This document shows, in pieces, positions 47,382 through 56,387 of a stretch of 64,000 nt of DNA. Position 1 is the stretch's first letter. Every line of letters starts with the position of its first letter. The notes under the pieces were generated by a model that was not told the DNA's origin, ran no database searches, and was given only the letters and a program-made list of their open reading frames with translations. Source of the stretch: Thomasclavelia spiroformis (GTDB lineage: Bacteria; Bacillota_I; Bacilli_A; Erysipelotrichales; Coprobacillaceae). Both the position numbers and the translations under genes were made by a program. Location: NCBI GenBank assembly GCA_016901755.1, contig JACJKV010000001.1, positions 62,001-126,000 of the forward strand, written 5' to 3'.

Positions 47382-47852
47382 TTATTCAAAAGTACAGCTT
47401 GATAGTATTTTTGCCACATTTTCATTTTTGAGCAGATCATGGTGATTTCCGTGATAATCAAATAATTTTGCCGCCAGTAATTGTGAACTGTTAGGATCTT
47501 GCATATAAGTATAGATACAAAGTCCTGTATCATCATCAGTAAACTGAACAGCTTCCTGATGACAGAAGGTCGTTTCTTTAAAATCGCGATAGGTATCTTT
47601 CATCACCATCATAAATGCCTGCCATGGTGTCATCGACGATCCTTGACCACTGACTGTTCCAATTGAAAAAGTTACCTGCCAATCTTCACTTTCAATGATG
47701 AGCTTATGTTCCTGTTCATCAACATCAAGACCATCAGGTACTGTTAAGGATATACCCTGAAAATGATATGTTGACATTGGCTGATCCTGTTTTTTTCCCA
47801 TGCATCCGGTCAGTAATAACATGATCAGGAATACTGCTATTAAACGTTTCAT
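47382..47852 (-). CDS. Small lipoprotein, unknown
   Basis: A 156-residue protein with a lipobox LLTGC (Cys near 17) and about 135 mature residues, probably a single beta-sandwich-like domain (ISLTVPDGL, then WQVTFSIGTVSG). No family recognised. It stands alone on the minus strand, with an intergenic gap of 174 bases to the sigma operon. Confidence 0.6.
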   Translation of the reverse strand: MKRLIAVFLIMLLLTGCMGKKQDQPMSTYHFQGISLTVPDGLDVDEQEHKLIIESEDWQVTFSIGTVSGQGSSMTPWQAFMMVMKDTYRDFKETTFCHQEAVQFTDDDTGLCIYTYMQDPNSSQLLAAKLFDYHGNHHDLLKNENVAKILSSCTFE

Positions 47853-48087
47853 TTTCCCCCTCTTTCAATAAAAAAACATTTTCTTTTGTCGTTAATCCTA
47901 GTATAAAAAACAAAAATGATCAGGTCAACATCTAAACAGTTTCTCTATAATCATTTTATTTTTTAACGTGATTAGCTAATATTTATGTTACTATTAACAG
48001 AATAAAAGAGGAAACAATGTTTCCCCATATTAATCAAACAATTATTCATATTCTGAAAATCTTTTTAATTTTATTAAAAAAAATATG

Positions 48088-48222
48088 CTAATCATTAAAG
48101 ATTTTTGTATAAGACTGATGCCAGTAAAAACTGTCTTTTATATACCGCTGATCAGTTCCATTACCTTCATTGTCAGCATCCACATATATCACACCATCAC
48201 ATTTTTTCATTTCACAGTTACC
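48088..48222 (-). pseudogene. C-terminal remnant of a GH1 beta-glucosidase
   Basis: On the minus strand, 48222 to the TAG at 48088 reads GNCEMKKCDGVIYVDADNEG and then a C-terminal tail ending in YWHQSYTKIFND, matching the end of GH1 6-phospho-beta-glucosidases. Compare the intact gene at 57989, which has EMKKRYGYVYVD and FYWYKK near its end. The rest of that gene is absent upstream, where the sequence is unrelated. It is a decayed fragment of about 44 codons. Confidence 0.6.
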
Positions 48223-48265
48223 AATTAAAAAGAATCTCCCATATATATTTTCTACTTGATAAACA

Positions 48266-48287
48266 GAGTATACAAAATGATATACTC
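48266..48287. repeat. Inverted repeat in the intergenic region
   Basis: GAGTATA and TATACTC are perfect 7-base arms around an eight-base centre. It may be an old operator left with the GH1 remnant; purely a sequence observation. Confidence 0.35.
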
Positions 48288-48410
48288 ACCATAAAAACAC
48301 ACAATCATTTTTATTTTTGCATTTATATAATGAAAGCCATTATAAATATAACATCACAAAATAATCATTTGTCCTATAATTTTATATCACAATTTTCTAT
48401 TAGACAAACT

Positions 48411-48433
48411 AAAAAAGAGAGAAACTCTCTTTA
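48411..48433 (-). terminator. Terminator after the nucleotidyltransferase-kinase fusion
   Basis: AAAGAGAG pairs with CTCTCTTT around a three-base loop, with T-rich flank on the minus strand, overlapping the end of the 668-residue gene. Confidence 0.7.
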
Positions 48434-50437
48434 TAGCTGATACTTATGTATAATTGCCTTCATCTGATTCCATTTGTTTTCCATATCTTCAAGCAGTTTA
48501 AACTGTGTACGACAGCGATCCAGATTATGATTGGGTCGCTGTATTTTAAAATAAGTGTCGCCCTGCAAATAATCTGTCAAGAATCTCATTCCACATTCAT
48601 AAGTCATTACCAGTGCCCCCATAGGCAACAGTTCTATTTCTTTGGCAGATAATTGGCCATCACAGCCTTCGATAAATCCTTTGGTATATGCTTCAAACAG
48701 TTCCATATCACACCATACTTTATTAATATCTGTTTCATCTTCCAATGCCGTACTGGCTCCAAAACGAATAGAATCGCCAAAATCATTCATGGCCAACCCT
48801 GGCATAACGGTATCCAGATCAATAACACAAATTCCCTGATGTGTATCATTATCGATCATAATATTATTAAGTTTGGTATCATTATGGCTCACTCGTAGTG
48901 GTAATTCTCCCTGCTCCAGCAAATCACCAAAAACATGCGCCAAATGTTCATGTGCCAATACAAAATCTATTTCTTTTTTTGCTAAAGCAGCCCGCTGAAA
49001 GATATCCTTTTCTACGGCCTCTTTAAAAACTTCAAGTCGGGCTTTGGTATCGTGAAAACCTTTGATCGTTTCATGAAGGGTTTTGGCAGGATAATCTGAC
49101 AGCATGCTTTGGAAATGACCAAAAGCCAGTCCGCTTTGATAAAAGTCTTCTATATTCGCTACCAGGTCATAACTGGTTGCATTTTCAATAAAATGAAAAC
49201 AGCGCCAATACTCTCCCTGACTGTCTGTAAAATACGGTTTATGATCTTTAGTCAAAACGACATTTAGTGTTTCACGTTGAGGATCTCCCTTATTTTCAAT
49301 AATTTTCTGTCGTAAAAATGATGTAACATTAACAATATTTTCCATCACTTCCCGAGGCTTCGTAAATACTGTTTTATTCATTTTCTGTAAGATCACACGA
49401 CTTGGAAAATGCTCATCTTTTTGAATCGTCACCAGATAAGTATCATTAATATGACCATTGCCAAATGGAACACTTTTCATGACAGGTCCTTGAAAATCAA
49501 AGTGAAACAAAGCTTCACTTTGTCCACACCATAACATTTCTGGATATACACCTGATCGTTTGAATTGTTTGATTGCTTCACTGACATCTTTTTTATCTTC
49601 ATGATAAGTCATCCCATACCATTGATCATTAGAAGCCAAGACCGAAACAGTAACCTTTTGTTCATGGATCAGCTGATTAACTACTGAAGGTAAAAAATAT
49701 TCACTCTTTAATGGATCACACTGTAATGTCGCAGTTAAAAAATCCGTCAATCCATTTTCTATCTCATCTATCAATGATTTCGTAAATCCCCACATGTTCA
49801 TTGATACCAATGAATCACCTGAAAGTTCATGGCTTGTTTTATCATCACTTTCCAAATATACAATTCGATTATCTTGCTTTATAATCTGCGTTCTTTCTGT
49901 AACATCCAGAAGACAGTTATTTTCATCAAGACAACAGATGCCGCGGGCAACATGACCATGATCTGTCAAAGTATGTTTTAAATAATATCCCATCATCGCA
50001 TAATGATGTGTATCCTGACATTCTGATAAAAAACGAAACATTTTTATAAAAGCATCTCTGCCATAATAGTCATCTGCATTGATAACAGCAAAAGGTCCAT
50101 CGATAACATCCTTGCAGCAGTAAATGGCATGAGCTGTTCCCCATGGTTTCACCCTTTTTAAAGGTACTGAAAACTGTTTAGGGATATTATTTAACTCCTG
50201 ATAAACATATGCAACTTCTATATATTGACTGATTCTTTGCCCAATAACTTCTTTAAATTCTTTTTCATGTTCTTTTCTAATGACAAAGATTACTTTGTCA
50301 AATCCTGCTCTTTTGGCATCAAAAATGGAAAAATCCATGATAACATGTCCGCATTCATCAACAGGATCGATCTGTTTCAATCCTCCATAACGGCTTCCCA
50401 TTCCAGCTGCCATAATAACTAATACTGGTTTATTCAT
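48431..50437 (-). CDS. Bifunctional sugar nucleotidyltransferase / N-acetylhexosamine 1-kinase
   Basis: A 668-residue fusion. Residues 1-300 are a GT-A-type nucleotidyltransferase: MAAGMGSRYGGLKQ is the GXGxRxxxxxK signature and INADDYY the metal site. Residues 305-668 are an APH-fold kinase with VSHNDTKLNNIM (catalytic HxDxxxxN) and VIDLDTVMPG (Mg-binding D), the pattern of N-acetylhexosamine 1-kinase NahK/LnpB. Together they could convert a hexosamine such as GlcNAc or GalNAc into sugar-1-phosphate and then UDP-sugar in one protein, like the fucokinase/GDP-fucose pyrophosphorylase fusion. No galacto-N-biose phosphorylase is nearby. It is single, with its own terminator. Confidence 0.8.
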   Translation of the reverse strand: MNKPVLVIMAAGMGSRYGGLKQIDPVDECGHVIMDFSIFDAKRAGFDKVIFVIRKEHEKEFKEVIGQRISQYIEVAYVYQELNNIPKQFSVPLKRVKPWGTAHAIYCCKDVIDGPFAVINADDYYGRDAFIKMFRFLSECQDTHHYAMMGYYLKHTLTDHGHVARGICCLDENNCLLDVTERTQIIKQDNRIVYLESDDKTSHELSGDSLVSMNMWGFTKSLIDEIENGLTDFLTATLQCDPLKSEYFLPSVVNQLIHEQKVTVSVLASNDQWYGMTYHEDKKDVSEAIKQFKRSGVYPEMLWCGQSEALFHFDFQGPVMKSVPFGNGHINDTYLVTIQKDEHFPSRVILQKMNKTVFTKPREVMENIVNVTSFLRQKIIENKGDPQRETLNVVLTKDHKPYFTDSQGEYWRCFHFIENATSYDLVANIEDFYQSGLAFGHFQSMLSDYPAKTLHETIKGFHDTKARLEVFKEAVEKDIFQRAALAKKEIDFVLAHEHLAHVFGDLLEQGELPLRVSHNDTKLNNIMIDNDTHQGICVIDLDTVMPGLAMNDFGDSIRFGASTALEDETDINKVWCDMELFEAYTKGFIEGCDGQLSAKEIELLPMGALVMTYECGMRFLTDYLQGDTYFKIQRPNHNLDRCRTQFKLLEDMENKWNQMKAIIHKYQL

Positions 50438-50498
50438 TTTTCTATTCCTTTATCACTATTTTTTTCTTTATAGTTCATTCGCGCTGATCATTTCAAGA

Positions 50499-51136
50499 CT
50501 AAGTTGAAGATATTTTTTTGATGGGATGACGAATAACTGTTTTTAATTGAGTGGAATCAGTTTTACGGGGATCACTGATATAGATTTCATGATGCACACG
50601 TGAATCAGACATATCCAGCTGATACCCTTGACTTTTCATATACTGGTGCATTAAAGCAACAGTCTTTGGTTCATCATCATATGAACCAATATGCATACTT
50701 TGTACACAAGTTCCTTCATCGTATGTAATAAATTCCACCTGCGAGAAATCCATCTTTTTCTTTTTGGCAGCCTGTAAAACAGCCCATTGAAAATCTTCTT
50801 GTGTAATAAAATCAGGCAATCGAATCATCGCTATAAAACAAAAAGTTTCTTTATGTAAATAATCAACGCCTTTGATTCCTTCCTGCCACCATAATCCTTC
50901 TAGTGGTGGCACGACATAATCAAAATATCCCGAAATACGATGATCAGTATTTTTGCTCATTTTAAGCGTATATGCAACAGCATATAATAATGGAATACAG
51001 CGCTGGTATTCTCCATTTTCCTCATTAGGATCCCCTTTCCCTTTTATTGCAATAAAATTCATAGGTGGAATTTGCACAATAGCCATTGCTTTTGGCAAAT
51101 ACATTTCTTTATATTCTTTTTATAGTCAAATACCAT
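50499..51136 (-). pseudogene. GyrI-like small-molecule-binding protein, frameshift near the start
   Basis: The main frame (50499-51104) has the GyrI-like pattern IPPMNFIAIKGKGDPNEENG and a repeat GLWWQEG later, the small-molecule-binding fold of COG4832. The natural start, ATG at 51136, has AGGAG upstream and overlaps the DUF7000 gene stop, but is one base out of phase: MVFDYKK then needs one extra A in an A5 run (51117-51121) to continue YKEMYLPKAMAIV. So one base is missing in a homopolymer. A shortened product from the ATG at 51104 would lose only about ten residues and may still fold, so a working protein is possible. Confidence 0.6.
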
Positions 51137-51614
51137 GTTTCTTCTCCTGCTCAATGTTTAAAAAATAATGTTCGCATACTTTTATCTGTTGAATCACATC
51201 CTCAATGGGCAAATCAAAGATATGATTCAGTTTGATCTTTGCAATAAAGTCATCATGTTTAGGATCTTGACATATTTCAAAAGGACATTGATTGAAAGAT
51301 ATCAGATCATAATAGCGACGTTGAATTTTTCTGTTATACCCTGACATCCAGATTTCAAATAAACAGGTCGAATGAACAAAAACGATCTGTATTTTTAAGC
51401 CTGCCTTTTTCAGTTTTTGATCAGTGAACTGAAAATATATAAAATTTAGTCTGTTTTCAATAATTCGCGGATGGAAATCATGATCTGGCATCATTTTTTT
51501 TAATGTACAAAACAGATCATGCATGAAAGCCCATATCTGCTGATAACCTGCACGTAATGACGTTGTGGTCATTATTTTTTGATATTCTGAAAATAACGTC
51601 TGATTCAATTTCAT
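51126..51614 (-). CDS. DUF7000-like protein
   Basis: A 162-residue soluble protein (start chosen at the ATG at 51614, which overlaps the DUF3795 stop as ATGA, with GGAG upstream; a longer frame starts at 51692). The middle has LKIQIVFVHSTCLFEIWMSG then NRKIQRRYYDLI, the conserved core of DUF7000. No catalytic motif is visible. It is the second of three translationally coupled genes (DUF3795, DUF7000, GyrI-like). The operon suggests a stress or toxin-binding role; that is speculative. Confidence 0.6.
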   Translation of the reverse strand: MKLNQTLFSEYQKIMTTTSLRAGYQQIWAFMHDLFCTLKKMMPDHDFHPRIIENRLNFIYFQFTDQKLKKAGLKIQIVFVHSTCLFEIWMSGYNRKIQRRYYDLISFNQCPFEICQDPKHDDFIAKIKLNHIFDLPIEDVIQQIKVCEHYFLNIEQEKKHGI

Positions 51615-52003
51615 GAAACTTCTCCTTTTTCTTGACCACAATACAGACAGCGACGTTGATGTACGGTTAACAAATGACCACAGTGAGGGCATGTATATTG
51701 ATGACTTTGCATGATGATAAAAGCCTCAACACCATATTTTTTTATATAATTCAGATTTTCCAGCATGCTCATTTGATATTTCTGGCAATATCTCTGATCC
51801 AGATTTTTAAGTCGTCTGCATGGATATTTTTCACATTCAAAACAGAATCGCTCTTTTTCTGGACAACGGTATATCAAACAGTTCTGACATGATTTTCTTT
51901 GTGTTTTTTGACCACATCTCTGACAGGACAAACCTTCACCCTGATAAGCCTGACAAAGCATACAGTTCATACCACAAGGTGCGATGAGTATTCGTGAATC
52001 CAT
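51611..52003 (-). CDS. DUF3795 cysteine-rich protein
   Basis: A 130-residue protein with up to 18 cysteines, including APCGMNCMLCQAY near the N-terminus and CFECEKYPC later, the DUF3795 pattern. A C-terminal zinc ribbon adds CPHCG and CLYCG. Metal binding is clear; the function of DUF3795 is unknown. The ATG at 52003 is chosen for AAAGG nine bases upstream. It starts the coupled three-gene operon. A second DUF3795 gene, fused to GNAT, lies at 55343. Confidence 0.7.
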   Translation of the reverse strand: MDSRILIAPCGMNCMLCQAYQGEGLSCQRCGQKTQRKSCQNCLIYRCPEKERFCFECEKYPCRRLKNLDQRYCQKYQMSMLENLNYIKKYGVEAFIIMQSHQYTCPHCGHLLTVHQRRCLYCGQEKGEVS

Positions 52004-52106
52004 AACAGTCATCCTTTCCTTAACTATAATTTTATTATAACGATGAAGCAGTTTTATAAAAAGTAATTTCTTCATTTTTGACCTATATATCATCAGGAGG
52101 CAAAAT

Positions 52107-52487
52107 ATGAAAAAATATATTTTAGAAATTACTGAAACACGTCAAAAACAAATATCCATCTTAGCATCATCAACACAAGATGCCATCACACTGATTTCTC
52201 AGCAATATGAAAGAAATGAGATAACATTCAATGAACAAGACAACGAAGTCAGTATTGAAATAATCAGCAAAGATCATCTCAAGCAAAAGGAATCTTTAAA
52301 AAAACAATACCCGCAAGGAACTCGCATTCGCTGTCTGCACATGAATGATCCATACCAGCCGGTGCCTGAAGGAATGACTGGAACAGTAAAAGCTGTTGAT
52401 GATGCTGGAACGATCCATGTTCATTGGGATAATGGCTCTTCACTAGGCTTGATTCCAGAGATCGATCTTTTTGAAAAAACGAAATGA
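52107..52487 (+). CDS. DpnD/PcfM-like plus DUF4314 protein
   Basis: A 126-residue protein. Residues 1-55 (MKKYILEITETRQKQISIL, then AITLISQQY) match the DpnD/PcfM-like N-terminal pattern, and residues 65-126 (YPQGTRIRCLHMNDPYQPVPEG, described here by its GTRIRC and PEG parts, then IHVHWDNGSSLGL) match DUF4314. Such proteins are common on conjugative elements and plasmids, so this may be cargo of an old mobile element, although no conjugation gene is near. AGGAGG lies before the ATG. Function unknown. Confidence 0.7.
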   Translation: MKKYILEITETRQKQISILASSTQDAITLISQQYERNEITFNEQDNEVSIEIISKDHLKQKESLKKQYPQGTRIRCLHMNDPYQPVPEGMTGTVKAVDDAGTIHVHWDNGSSLGLIPEIDLFEKTK

Positions 52488-52501
52488 TCATATAAAGATT
52501 G

Positions 52502-52532
52502 AAAAACTCCAATCAGCATGACTGGAGTTTTT
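52502..52532. terminator. Bidirectional terminator between DUF4314 and MATE genes
   Basis: AAAAACTCCA (52502-52511) and TGGAGTTTTT (52523-52532) form a perfect stem. It lies between two convergent genes and suits both. Confidence 0.85.
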
Positions 52533-53881
52533 TACATCCCATTTTCCATCATGAAAGTTGGATAGGTTTTTATAAATACGATAGAGGTGATCGTTGCCGC
52601 CAGAATATCAGCTACTGGCTGTGCATAAAACGTTGTTTCTGCAACAAATAAAAACGGCAGAAACAGTAAAGACAATGTATAGATTGATTTTCTGGTCATT
52701 GAAAGCGCCAGTGATACCTTCACATTTGATAACGCCGTAATGCCATCGACCAAAGCATACTGGATTGCCATCGGTAAAACACCAATAATGAAAATGCGAA
52801 TCGCTTTGATTGCAATCGGTGTTGTAAATGAATCACTGGTAAACAGCGAAACAAAAGTCTCACTAAACAGCATAAAAATGACAAACATCATGGCACAAAA
52901 GCCCAGTGAAAGCAAAACGATGGTGCGAAAGGCTTTTTCGATACGCTGACGGTTCTTAGCACCAAAATTATAGCTGATGATCGTCTGCGTTCCGCTGGTA
53001 ATACCTAACAATGGTCCCGTAATCAGCAGGAAGCAGCTTTGAGCAATGGTCCCTGCTGAAATCAGAATATCCCCTTGTTTTGCTCCACCAGCCTGCTGCA
53101 GGATCGTATTCATCAGAATAATGATGACTGAATCCGTCGCTAAAATCAGAAATGGTGAAAAACCTAATTTAACGATCTTTTTAGCATAATCTTTTCTGAA
53201 AATGTTTTTTTTAAGTCTGATCATTGGCTGTTTGCTGTGAAGAAAAAGCAAAACAAACAATGCTGAGATAATTTGCGCAATGACGGTCGCAATGGCTGCA
53301 CCTTCAATTTGCATGTGTAAAACACGTATCAACAATGCATCTAAAATAATGTTGGTAACAGCACCCACTACGACACTGCACATAGCAATACCGGAATAAC
53401 CCTGGCAGGTAATAAAATAATTCATGCCAATGGCCATCAAAGCAAAAAATGTTCCTCCAGTGTAAATAGTCAGATAACTGTTGGCATAGGGATATAATAC
53501 GTCACTGCCTCCAAACCAGTAGATCATTGGTTTACGCAGAAAAAGAAAAACAACTGTTAACATCACCGAGATGCCTACCAGCATGATAAAACTGGTAAAA
53601 AGGATCTGCCTGGCATCATCGTTTTCTTCCTGTCCCATTTTAATTGACATATTGATGGCTCCACCAATTCCTATTAATGTTCCAAAAGATGATAATAACG
53701 TAACGATTGGTCCACAAATGCCAACAGCTGCTAATGCCTGACTGCCTATTTCCGGAATCTGACCTACGAACATCCTGTCAACGATGCTGTATAAAACGTT
53801 GACCAGCTGGGCGATCATGGCTGGAACCGCCATGGTTAAAACAAGTTTTAAAATGTTATCTTTTCCTAAGTCTTTTTTCAA
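52532..53881 (-). CDS. MATE-family efflux transporter
   Basis: An intact 449-residue MATE exporter with 12 predicted membrane segments. The N-terminus VLTMAAMP-like region (LKLVLTMAVPAMIAQLVNVLY) and the mid-region GAAIATVIAQIISA are typical. It is a DinF/NorM-class sodium- or proton-coupled exporter of cationic compounds. Compare the broken MATE gene at 25430, so this gene may cover for it. It ends at a bidirectional terminator. Confidence 0.88.
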   Translation of the reverse strand: MKKDLGKDNILKLVLTMAVPAMIAQLVNVLYSIVDRMFVGQIPEIGSQALAAVGICGPIVTLLSSFGTLIGIGGAINMSIKMGQEENDDARQILFTSFIMLVGISVMLTVVFLFLRKPMIYWFGGSDVLYPYANSYLTIYTGGTFFALMAIGMNYFITCQGYSGIAMCSVVVGAVTNIILDALLIRVLHMQIEGAAIATVIAQIISALFVLLFLHSKQPMIRLKKNIFRKDYAKKIVKLGFSPFLILATDSVIIILMNTILQQAGGAKQGDILISAGTIAQSCFLLITGPLLGITSGTQTIISYNFGAKNRQRIEKAFRTIVLLSLGFCAMMFVIFMLFSETFVSLFTSDSFTTPIAIKAIRIFIIGVLPMAIQYALVDGITALSNVKVSLALSMTRKSIYTLSLLFLPFLFVAETTFYAQPVADILAATITSIVFIKTYPTFMMENGM

Positions 53882-53993
53882 TTGAATTCCTCATTTCATA
53901 TGTTCATATTTCTTTGTCGTGTCCCTATCATATCAGTAATCTGGCAAAGAAAAAAGATATTTATTGATAAATTTATTTTCTTTCAAATACAGA

Positions 53994-54016
53994 AAAACAG
54001 AGATTTTTAATCTCTG
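53994..54016 (-). terminator. Terminator after the LytTR gene
   Basis: AACAGAGAT pairs with ATCTCTGTT around a short AT loop, overlapping the end of the LytTR gene. T-rich flank on the minus strand. Confidence 0.65.
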
Positions 54017-54642
54017 TTATTGGATGACATATTATTCTTTTTAAATCTGTTTCCTATAGGAATCTCGGTTTTAGAACGTAATGTAATTGTACTGGCACTT
54101 TGCTGCTTAATATAATTTTTATTGATGATATAAGACTTATGGACTCGCATAAATCCTAAAGGTTCCAGTATTTTTAGAATGTCTGATATTTTTTCCCTGA
54201 CTTTAAAACTGGCACTTAAAGTATGAATAAAGAGATAATGACCATAGGATTCGATATACTCGATGTTTTCAGCATTTATTCTGATTTTCTGAAATCCGGA
54301 TTTAAAGTCGAGCATGACGCCAACATTTCTGTTTTCAAACTGCAGTATGGTAATGACATTAGCGAGATCTTTATCAATGTGCTGCACCCTGATAAAGGCC
54401 AATGGTTCATATTCCAGCAGTTCAAACATATATTCGCCACTGTCAATCAGAAAGATCAGTTGCTGATTATTCTTATTTGTCATTTGTCTGATATCGTCCT
54501 CATCATAAATATCTTTGATGATAATGATATTTTCATGATCATGATAACTGCTTACATATTGGATATCTTCAAAATACAGATTCAGTTTTCTTTTGATAGT
54601 ATTACTGTAGCTTGCCTGACAGTCAAAGTAGATTTTCAGCAT
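54007..54642 (-). CDS. LytTR-family DNA-binding regulator without a receiver domain
   Basis: A 211-residue protein. The C-terminal 100 residues are a LytTR domain: IEYIESYGHYLFIHT, then LEPLGFMRVHKSYIINK and ITLRSKTEIPIGNRF. The N-terminal part is not a normal response-regulator receiver: it has acidic and hydrophobic stretches, but I do not find the phosphoacceptor Asp context, so it is a degenerate receiver or a different input domain. The upstream gene encodes a two-helix membrane protein (overlap of 7 bases), a likely partner, as in membrane-protein/LytTR regulatory pairs. Confidence 0.8.
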   Translation of the reverse strand: MLKIYFDCQASYSNTIKRKLNLYFEDIQYVSSYHDHENIIIIKDIYDEDDIRQMTNKNNQQLIFLIDSGEYMFELLEYEPLAFIRVQHIDKDLANVITILQFENRNVGVMLDFKSGFQKIRINAENIEYIESYGHYLFIHTLSASFKVREKISDILKILEPLGFMRVHKSYIINKNYIKQQSASTITLRSKTEIPIGNRFKKNNMSSNNRD

Positions 54643-55265
54643 TTTCTTTGACCGTCCTCTATGGTATTGACATACTCATAAAACTCTCTGCTGTTTTTAT
54701 TTAATACACTTCGCAAGTGATATCTGTCAACAATCTGGATACCAACACTTTCCAGCATTTGCAATGCAGCTTCATAATCACCTTTTTCCATCTGTCCCAC
54801 TGAAACCGGGAAAAATGAAAAGACTGTTCCATCTTTAAGCAAAACGGTGATCTTCAGATGATACCCTTTTAATCCCCAGCCATACATATGATGAGTATAT
54901 GACAGATTCACCTTAGAAATATCTGCCGTATGAATTTCTATCGCAGGTATTTCTGGTCTGCTGCAAAATATACGTATCACTTCCTGCCATTGACTGATAA
55001 AACCACGAGCATAATAGTAACAGATTCGCTGGCGAGAAAATTCCATCGTTTCATTAGCTCCTGATAATGAAGATAAAAATAATATTATTATAACAAAAAT
55101 AATTACGCTAATGAGTCGATTGACATAAGCAGACAGATGCAGATATGGTGATACTGATCCTAAATAACCAGCAACACCAATAAAACCATAAAAAGTAAGC
55201 AGCAATGTATTAATAATAATCCCTTTTTTTGTCATCTTGTTTCCAATAACTATTTTTTCATTCAT
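54636..55265 (-). CDS. Membrane protein partner of the LytTR regulator
   Basis: A 209-residue protein with two N-terminal membrane segments (about residues 17-35 and 50-68) and a cytoplasmic domain of about 135 residues, beta-rich with HHMYGWGLKGYHLKITVLLK. Its stop overlaps the LytTR start. It may restrain the regulator until a signal at the membrane releases it, as reported for several LytTR systems; this is inference. No family recognised. Confidence 0.65.
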   Translation of the reverse strand: MNEKIVIGNKMTKKGIIINTLLLTFYGFIGVAGYLGSVSPYLHLSAYVNRLISVIIFVIIILFLSSLSGANETMEFSRQRICYYYARGFISQWQEVIRIFCSRPEIPAIEIHTADISKVNLSYTHHMYGWGLKGYHLKITVLLKDGTVFSFFPVSVGQMEKGDYEAALQMLESVGIQIVDRYHLRSVLNKNSREFYEYVNTIEDGQRKC

Positions 55266-55342
55266 ATGATAACTCCTCTTTACACTTATTATTTTAAAGA
55301 TGACAGGCTAAAACTGAACAGATATGGCATCAACCTATGTTT

Positions 55343-56179
55343 TTATGTCACAAATTCATGATGTTGCTGATTTTTATCATCATTAAATAATTTCATAAAG
55401 TGCAGCTGTTTTTTATTTGCAACGTATCCACATATCTGATAAAACTGATGTGCTTCTGTTCTGGTTTTTCCTGAAACCAGTCTGACCCCAGCTGCATGCG
55501 TTTCTTTTGCCCATTTTTCAACAGCATACAAAAGTTTTCTGCCAATACCCTGATGCTGATAATCTTTGCAAACTGCAATACCCATGATATTTTTAAGATG
55601 ATCCATATAAATGACATCATAATCACTGGCATGAACATAGCCAATAACACGATCATGAATAACCGCGACAAATGTTTTATCAGAACTGCTTGCAAGCAGC
55701 TTTTGCAGCTTGTTTTTTGTCAAAGATAATGAATGATCATAACCCAATTCATTTTTGTTGAGTTCATAAATGTCCTGATGATCTTTAAGCTGACATTCTC
55801 TGATGTATACCCTGCCCTGTAAAAGCAGATCAATGATATCCTGTTCATGATCAAAAACATCATAGTCTCCATAATGTCTATGATCTTTATGGTAATAAAT
55901 TCCTGCCTTTTCATTATTTTTTAAACAGCTGATCAGTTCCTTTTCACCAAATTTCTGAATAAAACGACAGAATGTTCTAATCCTTAGTTTGTGTAAAATA
56001 CTATCCTGACAGGGAAATAAAGGACATTCATAACATCCCTGATAATGCTTATTTTGACAGCATACATAGTTTTTACAGTTTTCTTTATCTTTACATCCAC
56101 CTTGATGACAGCCGATGCAGTCTTTGTCATCCTGACACATTTCACAAACCAAACCACAATAGCCAACCCCTTTATTCAT
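55343..56179 (-). CDS. DUF3795-GNAT acetyltransferase fusion
   Basis: A 278-residue protein. Residues 1-125 are a DUF3795-like cysteine-rich domain (GYCGLVCEMC, CIGCHQGGC, CYECPLFPC). Residues 125-275 are a GNAT N-acetyltransferase: FVAVIHDRVIGYVHA, then MGIAVCKDYQHQGIGRKLL, which holds the acetyl-CoA loop QxxGxG/A. The fusion couples a metal-binding or redox domain to acetylation; the substrate is unknown. DUF3795 also occurs alone at 51611. Confidence 0.8.
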   Translation of the reverse strand: MNKGVGYCGLVCEMCQDDKDCIGCHQGGCKDKENCKNYVCCQNKHYQGCYECPLFPCQDSILHKLRIRTFCRFIQKFGEKELISCLKNNEKAGIYYHKDHRHYGDYDVFDHEQDIIDLLLQGRVYIRECQLKDHQDIYELNKNELGYDHSLSLTKNKLQKLLASSSDKTFVAVIHDRVIGYVHASDYDVIYMDHLKNIMGIAVCKDYQHQGIGRKLLYAVEKWAKETHAAGVRLVSGKTRTEAHQFYQICGYVANKKQLHFMKLFNDDKNQQHHEFVT

Positions 56180-56341
56180 GATTGCTTCCTTCTTTCTTTA
56201 ACCTAAAATCTATTTTTTCTGTTTCCAATAATCTTTCAGATTAATTTCCTGATGATATTTAACTCTTTTATTTTTAACAATAGTATCACTTAAATACATC
56301 TTATTCAATGTGGCACTTTCATTATAATTAATGATATTCTA

Positions 56342-56378
56342 TAAAAAAACAAGAATATCATGATGGATATTCTTGTTA
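56342..56378 (-). terminator. Terminator after the DAPG-hydrolase-like gene
   Basis: AACAAGAATATC (56348-56359) and GATATTCTTGTT (56366-56377) form a perfect stem with a six-base loop, followed by a T run on the minus strand. Confidence 0.85.
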
Positions 56379-56387
56379 GAAATAATA

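Noticed and set aside
54223-54651. 142-residue plus-strand frame
   Set aside because: It lies antisense to the LytTR gene, whose domain pattern is clear; AT-rich reverse frames are common here.
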